A stretch of DNA of 13,806 nucleotides, taken from DATESG01 sp964480275. Its GTDB lineage: Bacteria; Bacillota_I; Bacilli_A; RFN20; CAG-826. Shown here one piece after another: positions 5,444 to 12,400 of the stretch. The stretch lies in NCBI GenBank assembly GCA_964480275.1, contig CAYZOC010000027.1, forward strand, positions 1 to 13,806, in the 5' to 3' direction. Position 1 is the first letter of the stretch, and each line of letters opens with the position of its first letter. The notes under the pieces are model-generated. The model was not told the DNA's origin. It saw nothing but the letters and a program-made list of their open reading frames with translations, and searched no databases. A program made the translations under genes and the position numbers.

Positions 5444-6734
5444 ATTCTTCTTCAATAATCTTTTTTACTTCAACTTTTTCAACTGTAAACTCATCGGCCT
5501 CTGTAATAATAATCTCATGGTCTTCATACATAAATTTGTCACCTTTTTTAGCAAAGCGATCAAGTTTATCCAAACACCAACCACCCACTGTGTCATAGTC
5601 AGTTTCTTCATCTTCTTCAAGTTCTAGTAACTCAAAGAAATCATCAAGATTCAAGCCACCATCAATGATAAAGTGTCCGTCACCTAATTGAATGTATGGT
5701 TCATTGACTTCGTCACTTTCATCCCATATTTCGCCAATAATTTCTTCGATAATATCTTCCATTGTTATGATACCTTCAGTACCACCATATTCGTCGATAA
5801 CAATTGCGATATGATTTTTAGTTGCTTTAAATTCTTTAAGCAGGGTTGAAATCTGCTTGCTATGATGGACAAACATCGCCGGTTGAATTAATTCTTTAAC
5901 TTTGATTCTTTTTTTACTAAGAATAAGTTTTAATAATAGTTTTGTTTGTAAGATACCAATTACGTTATCAATTGTATCCTCATAAACCGGCACGCGTGAA
6001 TACTTGAATATATCACTTTCTTTCATTAACTCTTGAATATCATCATCGATGTCATAGGCAAAAACATCAACACGAGGAGTCATAATTTCATAAGCCTCAG
6101 TCTCGGTAAATTCTATTGCCGATTTTAATAGTTCACTAGTTTTTTCATCAATCGCGCCACTTTCCTCGATTTCATTAACCATTTCCGTGAGTTCATCATC
6201 GCTATACTGGCCCCGATTGCTATTCAACCCACGTTTCTTTGCAAAAATTGATAATACTTTCATCATCAACGAAAGGAATTTATCCATAATGTAATTGATC
6301 GGTAAGAATAGATACTTAAAAAATAACATCGGATAGATAAAAATATAGCTTAGACGATAGTTAAATTTTAAGCATAATGTCTTGGGAATGATTTCACAAA
6401 ATACCAAAATCACAACAAACACAATTAAAACAGCAACACTTGTCGCCTCAGTTTGGGTGACGGAAGGACTTTGTTTTGCAATATCAATTGCAATAAGGGT
6501 CGCAATCGAAGTAATAGCTGGATTTACAAGTGCATTACCTAGTAGAAGGGTTGAAAGTGTTTTGTTAAAATTGGTCGCCATCAAATAAACTTGACGACTT
6601 AGTTTTTTTCCTTCTTTCATGTCTTTTTCTAAGCGCAATTTATTAACAGTAACGTAGACATTTTCAACACCACTAAAAAAGAATGATAATACTAGCAAAA
6701 CCCCTAGCATAATATAAAGTAATTCTTGTGGCAT
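5442..6734 (-). CDS. HlyC/CorC-family CNNM/CBS-domain membrane protein
   Basis: The 430-residue protein has the full family architecture. An N-terminal CNNM membrane domain (about 1-190) shows hydrophobic segments near 4-22, 60-80, 93-115 and 128-150 and the signature EIIPKT. A tandem CBS pair (about 205-340) includes MTPRVDV, YSRVPVYEDTIDNVIG, and DEYGGTEGIITMEDIIEEIIGEI. A C-terminal CorC/HlyC domain (about 350-425) includes YDTVGGW. Family members are linked to Mg2+ (or other cation) transport and were historically called hemolysins; the substrate cannot be told from this sequence. It starts 3 nt after the stop of its 7763 paralogue, with no strong ribosome binding site at ATG 6734, so translation is probably coupled. 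It ends at the shared two-way terminator. Confidence 0.9.
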   Translation of the reverse strand: MPQELLYIMLGVLLVLSFFFSGVENVYVTVNKLRLEKDMKEGKKLSRQVYLMATNFNKTLSTLLLGNALVNPAITSIATLIAIDIAKQSPSVTQTEATSVAVLIVFVVILVFCEIIPKTLCLKFNYRLSYIFIYPMLFFKYLFLPINYIMDKFLSLMMKVLSIFAKKRGLNSNRGQYSDDELTEMVNEIEESGAIDEKTSELLKSAIEFTETEAYEIMTPRVDVFAYDIDDDIQELMKESDIFKYSRVPVYEDTIDNVIGILQTKLLLKLILSKKRIKVKELIQPAMFVHHSKQISTLLKEFKATKNHIAIVIDEYGGTEGIITMEDIIEEIIGEIWDESDEVNEPYIQLGDGHFIIDGGLNLDDFFELLELEEDEETDYDTVGGWCLDKLDRFAKKGDKFMYEDHEIIITEADEFTVEKVEVKKIIEEE

Positions 6735-6737
6735 AAA

Positions 6738-7763
6738 CTAGTTACCCGCCTTTTTTAAACGACTGAGTGGCTCCGCTATTTGGCCGACAAGTTCTTCAAG
6801 AACGTCTTCCATCGTCACCATGCCGATTAAAATATTTTTGTCATCCCGGACAAAAGCGATGTGCGTATTATTAGAGCGAAAACCATCAATAATCTGACCA
6901 AGATTTGCTTTGTGGGAGGCATAATATGGTTTATTTAAAATCCGTTTGATATTTAAATTTTGGTTTTTCACATAGGCCTTGATATATTCACGTACGACAA
7001 TAACTCCAACAATATTATCAATTTTATCCTTATAAACCGGAATTCTTGAATATTTTGTCTTTAGTAAAAACTCATTAAGTTTTTTATTCGTAAGTTTTGA
7101 TATATCGAGGGCAACAATATTATGACGAGGTGTTAAAACATCTCTAACAACAGTATCACCGAATTCTAATGATGAAAGTATGATTTCACTTGCCTCAGAA
7201 TCAAGTTCGCCTTTTTCTTCAATTGATTCAATGACGTTTGAAAAATCTTGTTCAGTAATTAATGTGTCTTCCTTAAATTTAAAAATTTTCTTTAACAAAA
7301 GATTCAAGCCATAAAAAATTATTGTAAAAGGAAATAAAAGAACAATTAAGACACTAGCTAAATAAGAGTTGATCATCGCGATATTTTCAGGAAAAGCATG
7401 GGCAATAGTTTTAGGAATTGAGTCACAAAGAATAAAAATAACAGCGGCGACAACAAGTGCGGATATAAATGATCCAGATTGACCTAGACCCAGCGTTTCC
7501 ACAAATAAAATTGTCGCTAAAGAGGCCATTATCGTTTGTAATAGTGCATTTAAAACTAAAATAGTGACAATCGTATTGTCAGTGTATTTAGTAACCCAAA
7601 GTGCAAGTTTTGCACTCTTGTTATTATTTTCAGCTTTGACTTTTAATCGAATGCGATCGGCAGTCGTAAATGCCGTTTCACTCGAGCCAAAAAAGGCGCC
7701 AAGTAATATCAATATAATTACAAAGATAATTCGCGTTATAGGCTCGTCAGGCATAGATGCCAA
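6738..7763 (-). CDS. CNNM/CBS-domain membrane protein lacking the CorC/HlyC domain
   Basis: This is a paralogue of the downstream gene, made of a CNNM membrane domain (about 1-180, with DSIPKT in the signature position) and a CBS pair (about 200-335: TPRHNIVALDI, YSRIPVYKDKIDNIVG, MVTMEDVLEELVGQI). It stops soon after the second CBS, so the C-terminal CorC/HlyC domain is missing. The end is a clean TAG with the partner gene starting 3 nt later, so the short form looks natural rather than broken. The pair may work as a heteromeric cation transporter (inference). Start: the TTG at 7763 has AAGGGAG at 7769-7775 with a 5-nt spacer. A GTG at 7769 overlaps that site and an ATG at 7754 is 14 nt away, so TTG is preferred but not certain. 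Confidence 0.85.
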   Translation of the reverse strand: MASMPDEPITRIIFVIILILLGAFFGSSETAFTTADRIRLKVKAENNNKSAKLALWVTKYTDNTIVTILVLNALLQTIMASLATILFVETLGLGQSGSFISALVVAAVIFILCDSIPKTIAHAFPENIAMINSYLASVLIVLLFPFTIIFYGLNLLLKKIFKFKEDTLITEQDFSNVIESIEEKGELDSEASEIILSSLEFGDTVVRDVLTPRHNIVALDISKLTNKKLNEFLLKTKYSRIPVYKDKIDNIVGVIVVREYIKAYVKNQNLNIKRILNKPYYASHKANLGQIIDGFRSNNTHIAFVRDDKNILIGMVTMEDVLEELVGQIAEPLSRLKKAGN

Positions 7764-7768
7764 CCACA

Positions 7769-7775
7769 CTCCCTT
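7769..7775 (-). promoter_or_regulatory. Ribosome binding site supporting a TTG start
   Basis: AAGGGAG on the minus strand lies 5 nt before TTG 7763. The alternative GTG codon (7767-7769) overlaps this site and so cannot use it. Confidence 0.6.
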
Positions 7776-7797
7776 TTCGTCCGTATGACTAATTAAA

Positions 7798-7826
7798 ATG
7801 ATAGCAACAAATTGTGTTTTTGTAAA
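7798..7826 (-). promoter_or_regulatory. Promoter of the CNNM/CBS gene pair
   Basis: TTTACA (7821-7826), 17 nt, TATCAT (7798-7803) on the minus strand. The -10 is preceded by TGC, giving an extended -10. It lies 34 nt before the TTG start. Confidence 0.65.
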
Positions 7827-7847
7827 TACATAGATACTTCCTAACTA

Positions 7848-7889
7848 TAAATAAAAACCCCTCATTCTCATTTTAGAATTTGGGGTTTT
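7848..7889 (-). terminator. Terminator of the four-helix membrane protein gene
   Basis: On the minus strand AAAACCCC pairs with GGGGTTTT, with an inner ATTCT/AGAAT helix, and is followed by TTTTTATTTAT. It begins 36 nt after the stop of the gene at 7926. Confidence 0.8.
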
Positions 7890-7925
7890 CGTAAATGCAT
7901 TCAATTTTACACTATATAATAATGA

Positions 7926-9056
7926 TTAATCGCGTTTTTCAAATCCGTTAGTCAACATTACATCATCAACTAATTCTTTGGCTCGTTTTAGCGAAAGATC
8001 ACTCTTAAGATACATAAATGCTGGGACTTCTTCATACATTTTAATCCCACTTGCATCCTTCAAGGGGTAAGTCGTATTTGCATAACTTTGCATATCAAGT
8101 CTAAAGTAAACTTTAAATCCTGAGTTACCTGAATTCGTGATTTTAAAATACATCACTCTTTTGGCTCTGAATGAATCGCCAGAGCTTGATAGGCGTGATT
8201 TAACATCATATTTTAGTATATAGTCTTTTAACTCTTGATATTTGTCGAGCAATTCTTGTTCAAAATTTGCAATCCGGTCGACAAATGGAATTCTTTCAAA
8301 ATCAATTTCTTTCTTATCTACATTGTCTTCGACATCAGCAACAGGCTCAACTGTTTCTTGGACAATTTCTTCTTTTACTGGCACGGTTTTAGCTTTTTCT
8401 TGAACAGGAGGTTTTGCCTCTTTTACTGGTTCTTCTTTAACTACTTGTTTCGTAATCACCTCTTTAACGACAACTTTCTCGAGGTGCTTGAGTTCTTCTT
8501 TGATAATCATTCTTATTTCATGCTCAGTTAAAACTTTTTGCTCGCCTTGATCAGGTGCAACTAAAGCGGTCTCAATAGTTTCTTCCTTGACACTAAATTT
8601 AAATAGTCCAAACACCATCAGATGTATACCATAGGCGAGAATATATAGACTTGTGGCAACGATATAAAAGACGATAAATCTGGTGGCCTCAACTTGATAG
8701 AGTGTTTGTAGGGCAACGCGAAAACTAACAACAATTAGCGTTAGTGCAATCGTAAATAGGAAAATAAAAGGTTGTAAATAATCAATCGCTTTGCTCTTAG
8801 CCTTAATTAATTTTATGATCCAAACTAAAGCTATAATTAAACTAATGAGAATAATTAGAACAACTACAAGATACCCAACGCTTAAAGATGGGGTAAAAAT
8901 GTAAAGTAATCGTCTAGTTATGGCTAGACCAACAACAGGAAAATATTGTCCTTCACCTGCCACTGCATAAATCAACAAATGCGTTAGGATAAAGAATAAA
9001 ATAAGAAACGATGTAAATGTCATTGTTAAAAATGACGTGACTTTTTTAATTAGCAT
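7926..9056 (-). CDS. Four-helix membrane protein with charged linker and small cytoplasmic C-terminal domain
   Basis: The 376-residue protein has four predicted membrane helices (about 8-32, 58-86, 95-117, 127-152). A charged linker rich in Lys, Glu, Val and Pro (about 175-250) includes repeated KEE/VKE/PV elements. A compact C-terminal domain (about 255-372) contains KSRLS, DSFRAKR, YFRLD, YPLKDAS, YEEVPAF and KSDLSLKRAKELVDD. I recall domains of this pattern attached to varied membrane or zinc-ribbon proteins in Bacillota, but I cannot name the family or function. The start is secure: AAGGAG at 9064-9069, 7 nt before ATG 9056. The gene forms its own unit with a strong terminator. The helices would anchor the C-terminal domain inside the cell, suggesting a scaffold or sensor, which is only an inference. 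Confidence 0.75.
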   Translation of the reverse strand: MLIKKVTSFLTMTFTSFLILFFILTHLLIYAVAGEGQYFPVVGLAITRRLLYIFTPSLSVGYLVVVLIILISLIIALVWIIKLIKAKSKAIDYLQPFIFLFTIALTLIVVSFRVALQTLYQVEATRFIVFYIVATSLYILAYGIHLMVFGLFKFSVKEETIETALVAPDQGEQKVLTEHEIRMIIKEELKHLEKVVVKEVITKQVVKEEPVKEAKPPVQEKAKTVPVKEEIVQETVEPVADVEDNVDKKEIDFERIPFVDRIANFEQELLDKYQELKDYILKYDVKSRLSSSGDSFRAKRVMYFKITNSGNSGFKVYFRLDMQSYANTTYPLKDASGIKMYEEVPAFMYLKSDLSLKRAKELVDDVMLTNGFEKRD

Positions 9057-9203
9057 TACTAATCTCCTTCCGTATAGTTTAATTCTACACGCAAAAAAGA
9101 TTAATTTCTACAAAACTATGGATTTTCGCTAGCTTTTTCGTAAAAGCCGATTAAAAAACTATAACTAACGCTAAATTAGCCTTAAAATCAAATTTTTTTA
9201 TTT

Positions 9204-10214
9204 TTATTTATCTTTGTGTTGTAATAATTGTTCATAGACATTTTTAAGTGATTGGCCGACACTTTTTAGTGTGCGTTCTTCAACTAGTTTATATCCTTCA
9301 CGTTCGATATCACTTGTATCACTATTAATAATTACATCTAATTTTTCCACAAATTGCTTGTTAGTTGTGGCCTTATAACAATTAAGACCATCCTCCAACC
9401 AGTCAGCATATACACCAATATCACGAATGAGGACTGGACAGTGTGAGGCTAAAGCTTCCAAAACTACAATGCCCTCAGTTTCTTCATAGGAAGGAAAGAA
9501 AAGACATTCGGCATAATGATAAGCACCTTTAATAATTGCATTGTCAATATAACCTGGCATTATGACATTTTTGGGTCGTTTTTTTATCGCTTTTTTTACA
9601 TCTAAACTTGTTAGATATGATTGAAGGAAACCAAACCAAATAAAGGTGATTTCCGGTCGCATGCTCGCAACGCTAAAGAAGTCTTTGATTCCTTTTCGAT
9701 TAAAAGGAAACCCGACCCCAATCACAACTTTTTGACCATCAACAATATTAAAATATTGTTTAAAAGCCTGAACTTTTGATTGGTCGAAACTATATTCATT
9801 AGCATCGATACCATTTGAAACATGAATGACTTTGGTTCCAAGTTTATAGTTATCAATGAGTTTTTTCGAGTATTCCGTTGGTGTAATAATAAAATCAGCA
9901 TGACGATAAAACCACATTAGATTCGGATTAAACCATAGGGCCATTAAGCGCCAAAGTCTAAACGAATGACGAAAGTCTTCAATCGTCGAATGCCCATGAA
10001 CAATAACAGGGACACCAGTTTTTTTCATCCGTTTGAGTAGACGTCTACTTTTTAAAAAGTAAGTATTAATATGTGCGATATCAAAATTATCTTTTTGCAA
10101 TAGTGTATGCTCAACACCAACTAGGTCAAGAGCCTGCATCTGATGTCTCAGCGCTCGACCAATCCCGGACTTTTTAATTTTGTCTTGTGACTCAAAGTAT
10201 AATAAAGTTTTCAT
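9204..10214 (-). CDS. GT4-family glycosyltransferase, probably for membrane glycolipid (LafB-like)
   Basis: This is a 336-residue GT-B fold glycosyltransferase of family 4. The N-terminal domain includes KSGIGRALRHQMQAL (15-29), DIAHINTY, and HGHSTIEDFRHSF (73-85). The C-terminal domain includes SNGID (133-137), GFPFNRKG (168-175) and the donor-binding EX7E motif in EETEGIVVLEA (Glu245 and Glu253). The N-terminal pattern resembles LafB-type enzymes, which add the second sugar to glucosyl-diacylglycerol to build the lipoteichoic acid anchor and bilayer glycolipids. This assignment is from memory of the family; the sugar and acceptor are not fixed. The usual partner first-step transferase (LafA-like) is not in the window. 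The ATG at 10214 has only a weak GAG upstream, and the promoter -10 sits 6 nt before it. No convincing terminator follows; only weak hairpins lie at 9131-9180. Confidence 0.82.
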   Translation of the reverse strand: MKTLLYFESQDKIKKSGIGRALRHQMQALDLVGVEHTLLQKDNFDIAHINTYFLKSRRLLKRMKKTGVPVIVHGHSTIEDFRHSFRLWRLMALWFNPNLMWFYRHADFIITPTEYSKKLIDNYKLGTKVIHVSNGIDANEYSFDQSKVQAFKQYFNIVDGQKVVIGVGFPFNRKGIKDFFSVASMRPEITFIWFGFLQSYLTSLDVKKAIKKRPKNVIMPGYIDNAIIKGAYHYAECLFFPSYEETEGIVVLEALASHCPVLIRDIGVYADWLEDGLNCYKATTNKQFVEKLDVIINSDTSDIEREGYKLVEERTLKSVGQSLKNVYEQLLQHKDK

Positions 10215-10220
10215 ACGCTC

Positions 10221-10249
10221 AATTTACACTAAAGGAGGGGGTTTTTCAA
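10221..10249 (-). promoter_or_regulatory. Candidate promoter of the glycosyltransferase gene, leaderless spacing
   Basis: TTGAAA (10244-10249), 17 nt, TAAATT (10221-10226) on the minus strand. The -10 ends 6 nt before the ATG, so +1 would fall on or next to the start codon, giving a leaderless transcript. Confidence 0.45.
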
Positions 10250-10274
10250 TCGGAAAAGGTTTTTAATGCTTAAG

Positions 10275-10301
10275 AAAATAAAAAGAGCAGATCACTGCTC
10301 T
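10275..10301 (-). terminator. Terminator after gltX-tRNA-Glu(CUC)
   Basis: On the minus strand AGAGCAG pairs with CTGCTCT (7 bp, four-base loop) and continues into TTTTATTTTC. It lies 10 nt beyond the tRNA 3' end. Confidence 0.8.
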
Positions 10302-10311
10302 AGTTTACTAG

Positions 10312-10387
10312 TGGTAGTCCGTATGGGGCTCGAACCCATGAATGTATCCTTGAGAGGGATATGAGTTAACCACTTCTCCAACGGACC
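10312..10387 (-). tRNA. trnE: tRNA-Glu (anticodon CUC)
   Basis: Minus-strand cloverleaf: acceptor GGTCCGT/ACGGACT (first pair G-U), encoded ACCA end, D stem GAG/CTC, anticodon stem TATCC/GGATA with loop CTCTCAA (anticodon CTC, reading GAG), T arm ATGGG-TTCGAGC-CCCAT. It starts 20 nt after the gltX stop with no room for its own promoter, so it is probably transcribed with the glutamyl-tRNA synthetase. It is a paralogue of the UUC tRNA at 262-338, sharing nearly the same D and T arms. Confidence 0.93.
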
Positions 10388-10407
10388 GTAACTATATTTA
10401 ACGCTAA

Positions 10408-12081
10408 TTAGCCTAATTTAGCAAGAATAAAATCAATTCGATGATTAACTTCTTGTTGGCCCATTATTTCAATTACATCATGAAGATTAGGGCTCTTTTT
10501 TGAACCTGTAAGCGTAATACGAAGGATTTCAGCAACATCTGCAACCGTACCATGAAAGTTTTCTGGCGCCTGTTTGAACTCTTTTTTTGAAAGAGCAAAC
10601 GAGTTTTTCTCGGCCACCTTTTTGATACTTTCAAACCAGTTTTCGTTATCTACTCCATAAGCAATATCTTCTTTTAGTGTTTGTAATACTTGAGTAATAA
10701 CTTGTTGGCTCAATCTCTCATTAAAAGCCTCGTTTTTTGACTGCTCGAACATTTGCAAATAGAAATCTTCATAAAAGAAGGAGATCGATGGCCATACCTG
10801 CGCTAAAAACATATAGTCTTTACGCGGATTTTCTTTTTCCCGTTCAATATTCATTATTTTGGCAAATTTAAGCTCATCCAACTTGAGTGTTTGAATAATT
10901 TTCTCATCATTATCATAATCTTCAAGATAGTCAATTACACGTTTTGCCATTTCTTCAGCACTTAAAGTCGCAAAAAATTCACGAGCAAAGAAATTAACCT
11001 TTTCTAAGTCAAAAAGGGCACCATCAAGCGACATTTTTGCAAAATTAAATGAAAATTGATCAAGACTATTATTTTTATTGTCGATCCACCACTCCTCAAA
11101 ATTAGAGTTAGCGATACTTAAAAGATAAGTTAAAAGCGCTTCTGGTGGATAGCCTAATTCAAGAAAATAACTAACAGCAGCCTCAGGGTCTTTACGTTTA
11201 CTCAACTTACGCTTATTCCCATTCTCTAATTTATTTATAACTGGGAGATGAGCGTATTTTGGCAGTTCCCACCCAAGGGCATTAAACATTTGTACATGAA
11301 GCGGAAGACTACTTATCCACTCTTCACCACGACTAACAATTGTTGTCCGCATAAAATGATCATCAACAACATGAGCAAAATGATATGTAGGGAGCCCGTC
11401 GCTTTTTAAAATCACAATATGTTGAGAATTTTCACTTAAGGTCAACTCACCACGAACTAGATCTGACACTGTAATCATATTGTTATGATTGCCACTACTT
11501 CTAAAGCGAATGACATATGATTCACCATTTTTAATTCGTAAAATCATTTCATCAATGCTTAAATGACTACAAGTAGCGTAATGACTATAATATCCAGTTA
11601 ATTCTTTGTTTGCCTCTTGGAGCGCACGCATTTCACCTAATTTCTCACTACTACAAAAACAGGGATATGCAAGGTTTTCTTGAATCATCTTCTTGATTAC
11701 TATTTTGTATATATCTGCACGTTTTGACTGAGAGTATGGACCATAGTCACCTTGTTCGCGCTCACCTAAATAACCCTCATTTGGAACGACAGAGAATTTT
11801 GCTAACTGCTTGAGAAGTTCAACACCTGTGCCACTTACTTCACGTTTTTGATCAGTGTCTTCCAGGCGAATAAAAAATACACCCCTAGTTTGTCGAGCGA
11901 CCTTTTGACCAATAAATGCGGTAAATAGTGAACCAGTATGAAGAAAACCAGTTGGTGAAGGAGCAAACCTTAGCACTTCGGCCTCATCAGTTAAATTTCT
12001 TTTGGGAAAACGAAGTTCTAAATCTTCAACTGTTGTTTTAATATCTGGGAAAATTAAATCTGCAAGTACTTGATAACTCAT
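10408..12081 (-). CDS. gltX: Glutamyl-tRNA synthetase
   Basis: This class I synthetase charges tRNA-Glu with glutamate. The 557-residue sequence has the class I signature RFAPSPTGFLHTGSL (38-52, HIGH-type element HTGS), LEDTD (73-77), a CxC...CxH zinc-knuckle pattern (Cys141, Cys143, Cys171, His173), and the KMSKS-type loop KLSKRKD (292-298). The C-terminal 220 residues are helical, as expected for the anticodon-binding domain. It is longer than the common bacterial form (about 470-490) and carries an N-terminal extension of about 35 residues starting ADLIFPDIK, a feature I associate with a GluRS type in Clostridia and Erysipelotrichia. Whether it also charges tRNA-Gln cannot be told. Start: ATG 12081 with GAGGTG at 12087-12092, spacer 5 nt. 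Promoter at 12113-12141; tRNA-Glu(CUC) follows in the same unit. Confidence 0.96.
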   Translation of the reverse strand: MSYQVLADLIFPDIKTTVEDLELRFPKRNLTDEAEVLRFAPSPTGFLHTGSLFTAFIGQKVARQTRGVFFIRLEDTDQKREVSGTGVELLKQLAKFSVVPNEGYLGEREQGDYGPYSQSKRADIYKIVIKKMIQENLAYPCFCSSEKLGEMRALQEANKELTGYYSHYATCSHLSIDEMILRIKNGESYVIRFRSSGNHNNMITVSDLVRGELTLSENSQHIVILKSDGLPTYHFAHVVDDHFMRTTIVSRGEEWISSLPLHVQMFNALGWELPKYAHLPVINKLENGNKRKLSKRKDPEAAVSYFLELGYPPEALLTYLLSIANSNFEEWWIDNKNNSLDQFSFNFAKMSLDGALFDLEKVNFFAREFFATLSAEEMAKRVIDYLEDYDNDEKIIQTLKLDELKFAKIMNIEREKENPRKDYMFLAQVWPSISFFYEDFYLQMFEQSKNEAFNERLSQQVITQVLQTLKEDIAYGVDNENWFESIKKVAEKNSFALSKKEFKQAPENFHGTVADVAEILRITLTGSKKSPNLHDVIEIMGQQEVNHRIDFILAKLG

Positions 12082-12112
12082 ATAAACACCTCGCTTAATA
12101 ATATATCATAGA

Positions 12113-12141
12113 TTTATAAACTTTTTTATTTTCTTCGACAA
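12113..12141 (-). promoter_or_regulatory. Promoter of gltX
   Basis: TTGTCG (12136-12141), 17 nt, TATAAA (12113-12118) on the minus strand, giving a leader of about 25 nt. It is back-to-back with the tRNA-Gly promoter, whose -35 begins 6 nt away. Confidence 0.6.
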
Positions 12142-12147
12142 ATAATA

Positions 12148-12176
12148 TTGCATTATTTAAAATTGTTTGCTATATT
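12148..12176 (+). promoter_or_regulatory. Promoter of tRNA-Gly
   Basis: TTGCAT (12148-12153), 17 nt, TATATT (12171-12176), with TGC before the -10 (extended form). It lies 13 nt before the tRNA 5' end. Confidence 0.65.
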
Positions 12177-12189
12177 TATTCATGCAACT

Positions 12190-12263
12190 GCAGGTGTAGT
12201 TCAATGGTAGAACACTACCTTGCCAAGGTAGATACGCGGGTTCGATTCCCGTCACCTGCTCCA
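12190..12263 (+). tRNA. trnG: tRNA-Gly (anticodon GCC)
   Basis: Cloverleaf on the plus strand: acceptor GCAGGTG/CACCTGC, D stem GTTC/GAAC, anticodon stem CTACC/GGTAG with loop TTGCCAA (anticodon GCC, Gly), T arm GCGGG-TTCGATT-CCCGT, encoded TCCA end. It is a single-gene unit with promoter and terminator, divergent from gltX. Confidence 0.96.
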
Positions 12264-12278
12264 TGAAAAAAAATTTAG

Positions 12279-12305
12279 ACTCCGTCATCAAATGGCGGGG
12301 TTTTT
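12279..12305 (+). terminator. Terminator of tRNA-Gly
   Basis: ACTCCGTCAT pairs with ATGGCGGGGT (10 pairs including two T-G) around CAA, followed by five T. It starts 16 nt after the tRNA end. Confidence 0.85.
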
Positions 12306-12351
12306 ATTATATAGTTTTAATGGCAATGTTCATAAGGTGCAAGTGGCTGCT

Positions 12352-12367
12352 TTTTTGTTAACAAAAA
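12352..12367. promoter_or_regulatory. 16-bp perfect palindrome over the -35 of the lipoprotein gene, possible operator
   Basis: TTTTTGTTAACAAAAA is fully self-complementary and overlaps the -35 TTAACA (12358-12363). The placement suits a repressor site, although the A/T runs raise the chance of coincidence. Confidence 0.4.
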
Positions 12368-12385
12368 TCGAAACTATGGTAAAAT
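12358..12385 (+). promoter_or_regulatory. Promoter of the lipoprotein gene
   Basis: TTAACA (12358-12363), 16 nt, TAAAAT (12380-12385), with TGG immediately before the -10 (extended form). The -10 ends 15 nt before the start codon, so the leader is short. Confidence 0.65.
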
Positions 12386-12400
12386 AGTTAGAGAATAATT

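Noticed and set aside
8235..8531. Plus-strand open frame rich in Phe, Asn and Leu
   Set aside because: It is the antisense of the charged Lys/Glu linker of the minus-strand membrane protein; the composition explains it.
10266..10363. Short plus-strand frame preceded by a purine-rich stretch (AAAGGAGGGGG at 10231-10241)
   Set aside because: The purine run is about 25 nt from the ATG, and the frame runs through a terminator and antisense to a tRNA. Not a credible gene.
12331..12357. Possible second hairpin plus T run between tRNA-Gly and the lipoprotein gene
   Set aside because: Only three base pairs form before the T run, and the tRNA already has a good terminator upstream.
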